From contig DATBFY010000395.1 of the NCBI GenBank assembly GCA_036558265.1, forward strand, positions 1-6,093: a DNA stretch of 6,093 nt, in the 5' to 3' direction. Positions 1 through 5,034 of this stretch are shown here, piece by piece (position 1 is the first letter of the stretch; each line of letters starts with the position of its first letter). Source of the DNA: RYN-433 sp036558265. GTDB taxonomy: Bacteria; Planctomycetota; Phycisphaerae; Tepidisphaerales; Tepidisphaeraceae. The notes beneath the pieces were generated by a model. It worked only from the letters and a program-made list of their open reading frames with translations, ran no database searches and was not told the origin of the DNA. A program made the position numbers and the translations under genes.

Positions 1-729
1 AAGGTGATCCTGCCTTATGCCCGCAGCTATTGCCGGCTGGTCGGCAGCCAGTACGCCGCGCGCGATTTCATCACCGGCGACACCAAGCTCAAGTTCCAGC
101 AGGAATTCGAGCGGCTGCTTCGCGAGAAATGCCGCGAGCAGGGGATCGAGATCCGCCAGGCGCTGGTGCGCGACATCGAGCCGCCGCAGGCCATCAAGGA
201 CCCGATCAACGACCGCGAGATCGCCAAGGAACAGATCAAGCAGTACGAGCAGCAGATCCTGGTCGCCCACAGCCAGGCGGACTTTGTCACGCAGGAGCAG
301 ATGGCCGAGCAGAACAAGGCGATCGGCGAGGCCAACCGCCAGGTGGTGACAATCGTGAAAAAGGCCGAGCAGGCCCGCGACGTCGCGGTCACCAAGGCCA
401 ACCAGGAGCTGGCCGTCGCCAAGTTGCGACTCGAGGCGGCGCAGAAAGAGGCGGATGCGCTCATTCAGCGCGGGCAGGCGGATGCCGCCGTGGTCCTATT
501 GAACAAGGAGGCCGAGGCGTTGCCGCTCGCGCAGCAGGTGCAGGCGTTCGGGGACGGCTCGGCGTACGCCCAGTACTTCTTCTATCAGAAGATGGCCGGC
601 TCGGTGAAAAGCGTGCTGACCAACACCGACGGCCCGTTCGGGGAGATGTTCAAGCAGTTCGTGAAGCCGTCAACCGCCCCGGCCAAGCCGCACGGGGAAA
701 CCAAGGCGACCGCGAACGGCGGGAACTGA
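1..729 (+). CDS. SPFH/band-7 (prohibitin-like) protein, C-terminal 242 aa, 5' end outside window
   Basis: The reading frame is open from base 1, so this is the end of a longer gene and the GTG at base 4 is not its start. Residues 1-70 of the visible part look like the end of a band-7 domain: 'ILPYARSYCRLVGS', then an FERLLREKCREQGIEI segment, then 'VRDIEPPQAIKDPINDRE', which is the usual junction into the coiled coil. Residues 75-175 are Ala/Gln/Glu/Lys-rich, heptad-like and free of proline until the end, as in SPFH coiled coils that drive oligomerisation. The tail (176-242) has a conserved-looking YAQYFFYQKMAGSVKSVL helix and a low-complexity Ala/Thr/Pro/Lys end. SPFH proteins form membrane-attached ring or cage scaffolds that regulate proteases and membrane domains. 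The gene lies 32 bp upstream of a second SPFH gene on the same strand, so they are probably co-transcribed and may hetero-oligomerise as HflK/HflC do. The exact subfamily cannot be assigned without the N-terminus. Confidence 0.88.
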   Translation, partial: KVILPYARSYCRLVGSQYAARDFITGDTKLKFQQEFERLLREKCREQGIEIRQALVRDIEPPQAIKDPINDREIAKEQIKQYEQQILVAHSQADFVTQEQMAEQNKAIGEANRQVVTIVKKAEQARDVAVTKANQELAVAKLRLEAAQKEADALIQRGQADAAVVLLNKEAEALPLAQQVQAFGDGSAYAQYFFYQKMAGSVKSVLTNTDGPFGEMFKQFVKPSTAPAKPHGETKATANGGN

Positions 730-761
730 CCGTGCAGACCTCGCAATCGTGAGGCCCAAAC

Positions 762-2411
762 ATGAAAACTCTCATCAAGTCCGTCGTCGTTCTCCTGGTC
801 ATCTCCTGGGGCACCTGGGTTGCCTTCAAGTGGACGATCATGCGCGTCTACGTCCCGCCCGACAAAGCCCTGAAGGTGACGCACAAGTTCGGCCAGGCGC
901 TTCCGGCTGACCTGATCGCCGTGCCCCGGGACCATCCGGAATACAAGGGGGTGCAGGAGGAGCTGCTGGGGCCCGGCCGCTACTTCCTCGACCCGATCCG
1001 CTTCGACTGGGAGCTCGTGGACCTGGTGCAGGTGCCCGCGGGGGATCCCTCGAGGTGGGAATGGGATGCCCAGGGACACCTGAAGGACCCAGCCAGCGCC
1101 CCCATGATCGGCCTGGTCGCGGTGAAGCAGGGCAAGACCGCGCCCGCCGGCCAGGAGGTCGTGGACGTGGGCTACAAGGGCATCCAGAAGGCGGTTCTGA
1201 CGCCCGGCATCTACAAGCTCAACCCGCACGTATACGAGGTCACGATCCTGCCGGCGGTCGTCGTCCCGCCGGGCAGCGTCGGCGTCGTGACGCACCTCGC
1301 CGGTCGCAGCGGTCCGGCCAGCGTTCCGGCCGTCGGCGCGCAGGCGGATCTGAGCCGCGTGCTCGGTTCGGCCGACCAGCGCGGCATCCTCAAGGACGTG
1401 CTCCAGCCCGGCGTGTACTACAAGAACCCGCGCGTCGAGAAGGTGGACATCGTCCCGGTCGGTTACGACGCGATCGACATCCACGCCTCCGACGGGACGA
1501 GCACGACGCGGCGCGCCGGCGGCAACGCCGACACCGGCGGGATCAAGTTCTACAGTTACGACGGTTACCAGGTCGAAGCCGACTTCACCGTCGTCTGGGG
1601 CCGCCGGCCGGCGGACGCGCCCAAGATCGTGGCCACGGTCGGCAACGTCGAGCAGGTCGAGCAGAACGTGATCGAGCCCGCGATGAAGGCTGCCTGCCAG
1701 AACGTCGGCGCCAACTACACGGCCAAGGAGCTGATCCAGGGCCTGACGCGCAGCAAGTTCCAGGACGAGCTGTCGGCGTCGCTCGAGCAGCAGGTGCAGT
1801 CGCGAAACGTCCACATCCTGCTGGCGCTCGTGCGCAACGTGTCGGTGAAGGACAAGACCGGGCAGGACGCGACCAACGGCCTGCTCGCGACGATCCAGCG
1901 AGCCAACATCGAGGTGGAGAACCAGCTCACGTTCAAGCAGAAGGCCCAGACCGCCACGACCAAGGCCAAGCTCGAGGCCGAGACCAAACTCGTGGACGTC
2001 GCCAAGGAGACCGTGAGCAGCGAGGGCAACGTGAAGGTCGCCAACATCCTCGCCGAAGGTCAGAAGCGCGCCGCCGAGATCGACGCCCAGCGCCAGCTCG
2101 ACGTGGCCAACATCAGCCTGCAGGTCGCCACCCTGGAGGCCCAGACCACCCAGATCCTGGGCAAGGCCAAGGCCGAGGTGGAGCGCATGAAGAACGAGGC
2201 CGAGGCCAAGGGCGCGCAGATGATGGTCAAGGCGCTGGGGACGCCGCAGGCCTACAACGCCTACATCTTCGCCAAGAACTTCGAGCCCAGGGACATCCGC
2301 CTGATCTTCGCCGGCCAGGGGACGTTCTGGACCGACCTGAAGAACTTCCAGGACGTGGGCGCGGCGAAGGTCGTGCAATCAGGACAGGAAAAGCAAGACA
2401 AGCGTGAGTGA
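762..2411 (+). CDS. Membrane-anchored SPFH/band-7 protein, 549 aa
   Basis: The ATG at 762 is preceded by a weak GAGG about 7 bases upstream and gives a convincing N-terminal membrane anchor (residues about 4-25, LIKSVVVLLVISWGTWVAFKW), with no better start nearby. Residues 30-235 hold three beta-rich segments, each with the pattern L-x-P-G-x-Y-x-x-x-P: LGPGRYFLDP at 69, LTPGIYKLNP at 146 and LQPGVYYKNP at 214. The band-7 core follows (about 262-365, starting FYSYDGYQVEADFTVVW and including IEPAMKAACQNVGANYTAKELIQGLTR). Residues 370-490 form a long Ala/Lys/Glu/Gln-rich coiled coil. The C-terminus has the YNAYIFAKNF and LIFAGQGTFWTDL motifs often seen in large flotillin-like proteins. The product is probably anchored in the cytoplasmic membrane and oligomerises into a scaffold with the product of the gene 32 bp upstream. 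It is longer than HflK/HflC or prohibitin because of the repeated N-terminal part. The SPFH family call is firm; partner and function are inferred. Confidence 0.92.
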   Translation: MKTLIKSVVVLLVISWGTWVAFKWTIMRVYVPPDKALKVTHKFGQALPADLIAVPRDHPEYKGVQEELLGPGRYFLDPIRFDWELVDLVQVPAGDPSRWEWDAQGHLKDPASAPMIGLVAVKQGKTAPAGQEVVDVGYKGIQKAVLTPGIYKLNPHVYEVTILPAVVVPPGSVGVVTHLAGRSGPASVPAVGAQADLSRVLGSADQRGILKDVLQPGVYYKNPRVEKVDIVPVGYDAIDIHASDGTSTTRRAGGNADTGGIKFYSYDGYQVEADFTVVWGRRPADAPKIVATVGNVEQVEQNVIEPAMKAACQNVGANYTAKELIQGLTRSKFQDELSASLEQQVQSRNVHILLALVRNVSVKDKTGQDATNGLLATIQRANIEVENQLTFKQKAQTATTKAKLEAETKLVDVAKETVSSEGNVKVANILAEGQKRAAEIDAQRQLDVANISLQVATLEAQTTQILGKAKAEVERMKNEAEAKGAQMMVKALGTPQAYNAYIFAKNFEPRDIRLIFAGQGTFWTDLKNFQDVGAAKVVQSGQEKQDKRE

Positions 2412-2416
2412 TACCC

Positions 2417-2445
2417 CGCCCGTGGCCTTTAACGAATCACGGGCG
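2417..2445 (+). terminator. Perfect 8-bp hairpin just after the SPFH operon
   Basis: CGCCCGTG (2417-2424) pairs perfectly with CACGGGCG (2438-2445) around a 13-base loop, starting 6 bases after the stop codon of the second SPFH gene. No T-tract follows, so it is not a textbook intrinsic terminator. It may protect the mRNA 3' end, act weakly as a terminator, or mark a Rho-dependent end. The position supports a role at the end of the SPFH transcript; the mechanism is inferred. Confidence 0.4.
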
Positions 2446-2488
2446 AGCGTGCTACGGGTAAGATGTCTGGGTGCCCGACCCACGCCCG

Positions 2489-2632
2489 ATGCTCGAATAC
2501 GCGTTCCACGCCCAATCCGAGCCGCCGGAGGACTGGCGTGTCACGCTCGCGCGCCTGCTCGCTTTGGGCTACGTCGCCGCGTGCGTGCTCGGGCTTCTCC
2601 TCATGGGCGTGATCATGGCATTGCAGGTGTAA
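2489..2632 (+). CDS. Possible small single-pass membrane protein, 47 aa
   Basis: This short ORF starts at ATG 2489 and ends with TAA at 2630-2632. Its first 20 residues (MLEYAFHAQSEPPEDWRVTL) are polar, with Pro, acidic residues and a Trp. An uninterrupted hydrophobic stretch from about residue 23 to 47 (LLALGYVAACVLGLLLMGVIMALQV) looks like one transmembrane helix. Arg17 and Arg22 sit on the N-terminal side, which favours an N-in orientation by the positive-inside rule. An in-frame GTG at 2471 would add six residues; the frame is closed by TAA at 2459. Neither start has a clear Shine-Dalgarno site. It lies 77 bp after the SPFH operon and upstream of the structured region. I do not recognise the family. 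The ordered polar-head, helix-tail layout is unlike the Arg/Pro-rich translations of the other frames here, which is the main reason to believe it, but it is short enough to have arisen by chance. Confidence 0.45.
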   Translation: MLEYAFHAQSEPPEDWRVTLARLLALGYVAACVLGLLLMGVIMALQV

Positions 2633-2648
2633 ACATCGACCCGCCAAC

Positions 2649-2715
2649 TTATCCACCGCCTTATGCACCGGCTTCGTCGGGTGAGGACAACAACTTGCGT
2701 CATGCCGGTGGATAA
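2649..2715. repeat. Three copies of a DnaA-box-like 12-mer (two tandem, one inverted)
   Basis: TTATCCACCGCC (2649-2660) is followed with no gap by TTATGCACCGGC (2661-2672). The complement of 2704-2715 reads TTATCCACCGGC. The copies match each other at 10-11 of 12 positions. The first nine bases of copies 1 and 3 differ from the classic DnaA box TTATCCACA only at the last base. Copies 1 and 3 also form a perfect 10-bp inverted repeat (2649-2658 with 2706-2715), so the block could fold as RNA or bind a protein as an operator. An A/T tract lies 14 bp to the right. The converging flanking genes are not typical of oriC. Confidence 0.6.
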
Positions 2716-2728
2716 TCCATCGATCCTT

Positions 2729-2745
2729 GCCAAAAAATTTTTGGC
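2729..2745. repeat. A/T-tract palindrome
   Basis: GCCAAAAA, a single A, then TTTTTGGC form an 8-bp perfect palindrome in strongly GC-rich surroundings. Runs of A then T of this kind bend DNA or act as UP-like elements. It abuts and overlaps the promoter-like -35 hexamer at 2741, which fits an UP-element role for the downstream transcript. It could also serve as an easily melted region beside the DnaA-like repeats. Confidence 0.5.
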
Positions 2746-2769
2746 GAATTCGACGGCGGTTTGTACCAT
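2741..2769 (+). promoter_or_regulatory. Candidate sigma-70-type promoter for the structured RNA region
   Basis: TTGGCG (2741-2746, 4/6 to TTGACA) is spaced 17 bp from TACCAT (2764-2769, 4/6 to TATAAT), and an A/T tract lies directly upstream. Transcription would start near 2776. Each hexamer alone is weak; the exact 17-bp spacing, the upstream A/T tract and the position before the hairpin-dense region make the set more credible. Confidence 0.3.
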
Positions 2770-2775
2770 CCCGCT

Positions 2776-3436
2776 CGTCGTCGGGCGTGAACAACGACCG
2801 GCGAAAATGGAGAAGGCTCCCAACACGAGTCCGGCTTCCGAACAAGGCGAATTCCGTGCGAAGCAACCAAGAGCGGGCACGGCGGAGGTCGGCGGCCAGC
2901 GACGGCGTCGTAAGACGCGGCGGAGGCGCGAAAGCGCGTTCGCAAGGCCACCCGAAACTAATGGGCACGCAAAAGGCCCAATGGCAATCCGGGTTATCGT
3001 CGCCGCCAGTGGCGCAGGCGCACCGCGAGGTGAGAGACCTCCGATACGCGTCGCGCCGGACCCAGGGCGCGCGAGGCGATGGGTAACCATCGCGCAGCGA
3101 CGTCCGATCCTAGGAACGGGTCCGGGAAACGATCGCGGGGTCGTCCGAAAGGCCGATCGCGCGCGTCGAGCGAAATCCCACGGCCGTCCAGTCGGGAAAC
3201 CGCCAAGCCACCCCGTTGGGTGAGCGGTCGCGGCGGACACTGCCGCGACCAACCGTCTGTATCGCCGCCGCCGTCACAGGTGGCACGATGCTGAGCGGAC
3301 CGAGGCGGGCCCAGGCCGGGAGCAGGTTGCCGGCAGAATCGGTCCGAAACCAGAATACGGGAGCCGATCGAAAGATCGGTTCTCAGCAGGCCCGTGCGGT
3401 CACGTCGCGAGTGACTTCACGGGCCTTCTGGTTTTT
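2776..3436 (+). ncRNA. Candidate large structured non-coding RNA
   Basis: This 660-bp stretch has no credible ORF but is dense in perfect stems, several with GNRA loops when read on the + strand. Stems seen: GCGTC-GTAA-GACGC (2905-2918); GCGC-GAAA-GCGC (2926-2937); both enclosed by GGCC-a-GCGA (2894-2902) pairing with TCGC-aa-GGCC (2940-2949); GCGATGG-GTAA-CCATCGC (3076-3093), itself inside CCGGACCC (3056-3063) pairing with GGGTCCGG (3118-3125); a GAAA-capped stem with one mismatch (3139-3158); CACCC-CGTT-GGGTG (3209-3222); GGTCGCGGC/GCCGCGACC (3226-3250); CGGACCGA (3296-3303) with TCGGTCCG (3339-3346), enclosing GCCGG/CCGGC; and an 8-bp GAAA-capped stem (3362-3381). The GNRA sense and the terminator both point to the + strand. 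The 5' end rests on a weak promoter prediction; the structured core is 2894-3436. Hallmark sequences of RNase P RNA, tmRNA and SRP RNA were not found. In GC-rich DNA some stems arise by chance, so covariation is needed. Confidence 0.42.
3388..3436 (+). terminator. Rho-independent-type terminator, + strand
   Basis: AGGCCCGTG (3388-3396) pairs with CACGGGCCT (3418-3426). After a 2x2 internal loop, GTCAC (3399-3403) pairs with GTGAC (3411-3415), leaving a 7-base loop. The T-rich TCTGGTTTTT follows at 3427-3436, so it is oriented to stop + strand transcripts coming from the structured region. On the - strand the hairpin lies about 30 bases past the STAS stop codon but is not followed by Ts, so it could at most end that operon inefficiently. 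The presence of a + strand terminator here, with no + strand protein gene just before it, is independent support for a + strand RNA. Confidence 0.6.
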
Positions 3437-3457
3437 CGGCGGGGCGAATTTCCTCGC

Positions 3458-3814
3458 CTATTGAACCGCGTTCTCCACGCTGTCCACCACCTCCAGCACG
3501 CGGTCCAGCCGCGTGATCCGCAGGATGTCGCGCAACTGCGGCGAGAGTGCCGCCAGCCGAAACACCTGCTGCCGCGCTTTGCACTTGGTCGAGATCTGCA
3601 CGAGCATGCCCAGCGCCAGGCTGGGCAGGATCATCACGCGCGCCAGGTCCAGCACGACGACCGACACCCCCGAGTCGCCCGCCGATTGATCGATCATCTG
3701 ACTCAACTGCTTGAGGTCCTTGTCCTCCAGGAACTTCAACTGGACGCGCGCGACGATGGCATGGCCGATCCGTTCGATCTGAATGGGGGTCGCGGCGCGG
3801 GGTGCATCGCTCAT
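3458..3814 (-). CDS. STAS-domain protein (anti-sigma-factor-antagonist type), 118 aa
   Basis: The length and fold pattern match a single STAS domain, the SpoIIAA/RsbV type of switch that binds partner kinases or anti-sigma factors and is controlled by serine phosphorylation. The key stretch VVVLDLARVMILPSLALGML (residues 52-71) aligns with the family's 'LDLxxVxFMDSSGLGVL'. Ser65 falls on the phosphorylated serine (Ser58 of SpoIIAA), but the preceding Asp is Pro64 and the second Ser/Gly pair is Leu-Ala. RLAALSPQLRDILRITRLDRVLEVVDSVENAV (86-117) is the typical end. ATG at 3814 has AAGGA 8 bases upstream, the best ribosome-binding site in the window. The gene follows pilT by 45 bp on the same strand and is likely co-transcribed, suggesting control of pilus or surface behaviour. 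No kinase or phosphatase partner lies in the window. Fold confident; partner unknown. Confidence 0.85.
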   Translation of the reverse strand: MSDAPRAATPIQIERIGHAIVARVQLKFLEDKDLKQLSQMIDQSAGDSGVSVVVLDLARVMILPSLALGMLVQISTKCKARQQVFRLAALSPQLRDILRITRLDRVLEVVDSVENAVQ

Positions 3815-3827
3815 GGGACACTTCCTT

Positions 3828-3845
3828 GTCGTCGTCGTCGTCGTC
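3828..3845. repeat. Trinucleotide repeat (GTC)6 / (GAC)6
   Basis: Six perfect GTC units on the + strand, read as (GAC)6 in the - strand mRNA. They sit between the pilT stop codon and the STAS gene, directly upstream of the AAGGA ribosome-binding site. Copy-number change here would alter leader spacing or structure rather than any reading frame. Confidence 0.85.
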
Positions 3846-3859
3846 GCCTGGTCCAGGGC

Positions 3860-4945
3860 TCAGCCGGTCGGCTGGCCGATATACCTGATCCCGCGCATCG
3901 CCGTCGCCAGCGCCTCGGGGCGGTTGGCGTGTCGGAGCGCCTCGGTGCCGCTGACGACGCGCTGGGAGTACATCTGCAGCAGGTGCTGGTCGAACGACTG
4001 CATGCCGCCCTGGCCGCCCTCGATGTACTCGCTGAGCTGCGTGAGCTTACCCTCCAGCACGTACTTCTCGGTCACCGGCCCACCGCGCAGGATCTCGACC
4101 GCCGGGCGCCGCTTCTTCTCCTCGCGGGTGACGACCAGCCGCTGCGAGATGATCGCCTCCAGCGAGTGGGCGAGCTGCCCGAGCAGCACCTTGTGCTCGG
4201 TGGGGGGGAACATCGCGATGATCCGCTCGACCGTCTGCGCCGCGCGCGACGCGTGCACGGTGGCGAACACCTGGTGCCCGGTGTCCGCCGCCCGCAGCGC
4301 CATCCGCAGGGTCTCCACGTCGCGCAGCTCGCCGATCAGGATCACGTCCGGGTCCTGTCGCAGCGCCTGACGCAGCGCCTGGTCGAACGAGACGCTGTCG
4401 CTCCCCACCTCGATCTGCGCGATCGTCGCCTTCTTGTCCTCGTGGATGAACTCGATCGGGTCCTCGACGGTGATGATCTTCACGTCGTAATTGGTGTTGA
4501 TCAGGTCGATCATGGCGGCCAGCGTCGTGCTCTTGCCGCTGCCGGTGGTGCCGGTCACCAGCGTCATTCCCCGCTGCGCCAGCGCGACGTCCATCACCGC
4601 CGACGGCAGGTGCAGCGCCTCCAGCGACGGGATCACCGAGCGGATCGTCCGCATCGTCATGCCCAGCCGTCCCAGCGTGCGAAACGCGCTGCAGCGGAAG
4701 CGTCCGGCGTCCGGATCGGTGTACGAGAAGTCAAGCCCCCTGGCCGCCTCCGCCATCACGTCGCCGCGCAGGTGCTCGGGCACCATCCGCTGGATCTGCG
4801 CCAGCAGGTCGGTCTGCCCGATCGCCCCGTCCCCGGCGTCCACCAGGCTGCCCCCGACGCGAAGGATGGCCGACCGCCCCGCGCGGAGGTGGATGTCCGA
4901 TGCGCGGGAATCGAACGCCTTTTTAAACAGGTGTCCGAAATCCAT
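3860..4945 (-). CDS. pilT: PilT-family type IV pilus ATPase, 361 aa
   Basis: PilT is the hexameric cytoplasmic ATPase that powers type IV pilus retraction and twitching motility. The N-terminal PAS-like part opens MDFGHLFKKAFDSRASDIHL, matching the PilT 'A-S-D-I/L-H-L' start. The RecA-like domain has Walker A GTTGSGKST (132-140), the Asp box TVEDPIE (159-165), Walker B DVILIGELRD (200-209, catalytic Glu206) and the His box TGHQVFATVHAS (222-233, His224 and His231). The C-terminal GMQSFDQHLLQMY and ALRHANRPEAL are typical. The usual AIRNLIREGK motif reads VTEKYVLEGK here (291-300). Length is normal for PilT. The chosen ATG at 4945 matches the family N-terminus and has GGAAAGGA 11 bases upstream; the frame is open further upstream, but that part is unrelated to PilT. 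A promoter lies just before it and the STAS gene follows. PilU or another PilT paralogue is the main alternative. Confidence 0.93.
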   Translation of the reverse strand: MDFGHLFKKAFDSRASDIHLRAGRSAILRVGGSLVDAGDGAIGQTDLLAQIQRMVPEHLRGDVMAEAARGLDFSYTDPDAGRFRCSAFRTLGRLGMTMRTIRSVIPSLEALHLPSAVMDVALAQRGMTLVTGTTGSGKSTTLAAMIDLINTNYDVKIITVEDPIEFIHEDKKATIAQIEVGSDSVSFDQALRQALRQDPDVILIGELRDVETLRMALRAADTGHQVFATVHASRAAQTVERIIAMFPPTEHKVLLGQLAHSLEAIISQRLVVTREEKKRRPAVEILRGGPVTEKYVLEGKLTQLSEYIEGGQGGMQSFDQHLLQMYSQRVVSGTEALRHANRPEALATAMRGIRYIGQPTG

Positions 4946-4984
4946 GGGCGGACGCGTCCTTTCCGCGTTGCGGAAGATGACGCG

Positions 4985-5014
4985 ATTGTGACAGACCCGC
5001 GCCCGGCGCGTCAA
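4985..5014 (-). promoter_or_regulatory. Candidate sigma-70 promoter of pilT
   Basis: On the - strand TTGACG (5009-5014, 5/6 match) is 18 bp from CACAAT (4985-4990, 4/6 match). A start near 4978 would give a leader of about 33 bases carrying the GGAAAGGA site before the pilT ATG. It lies entirely in the 89-bp gap between tetR and pilT, so pilT-STAS can be expressed apart from tetR. Confidence 0.5.
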
Positions 5015-5034
5015 ATGAATTCGTCCGCGCCGGT

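Noticed and set aside
585..2378. 597-codon open frame on the - strand, antisense to the SPFH genes
   Set aside because: Its translation is Leu/Val/Asp/His/Arg-rich without any recognisable domain, and it lies opposite a clear SPFH protein. Long antisense frames are expected in codon-biased GC-rich genes.
2743..2760. GGCGAATTCGACGGCGG resembles the GGATTCGACGG start of tmRNA
   Set aside because: No tag-peptide frame follows and no tRNA-like 3' half with a T-loop and CCA appears at the expected distance.
3361..3384. Group II intron domain V look-alike (GAGCCG...GAAA...CGGTTC)
   Set aside because: The stem is about 10 bases short, lacks the two-base bulge, and no intron-encoded protein or interrupted exon is present.
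2894..3436. RNase P RNA as an explanation for the structured region
   Set aside because: The universally conserved GGAAAGTCC and ACAGAA/GGCTTAT elements are absent on both strands.
2633..3457. tRNA gene or CRISPR array in the non-coding stretch
   Set aside because: No GTTCGANTC T-loop in a cloverleaf context and no regularly spaced direct repeats of 20-40 bp on either strand.
2404..3464. Several 70-230-codon frames on both strands in the non-coding stretch
   Set aside because: The translations are Arg/Pro/Gly/Ala-rich, lack ribosome-binding sites and motifs, and no single frame runs through; they cross the perfect hairpins described as structured RNA.
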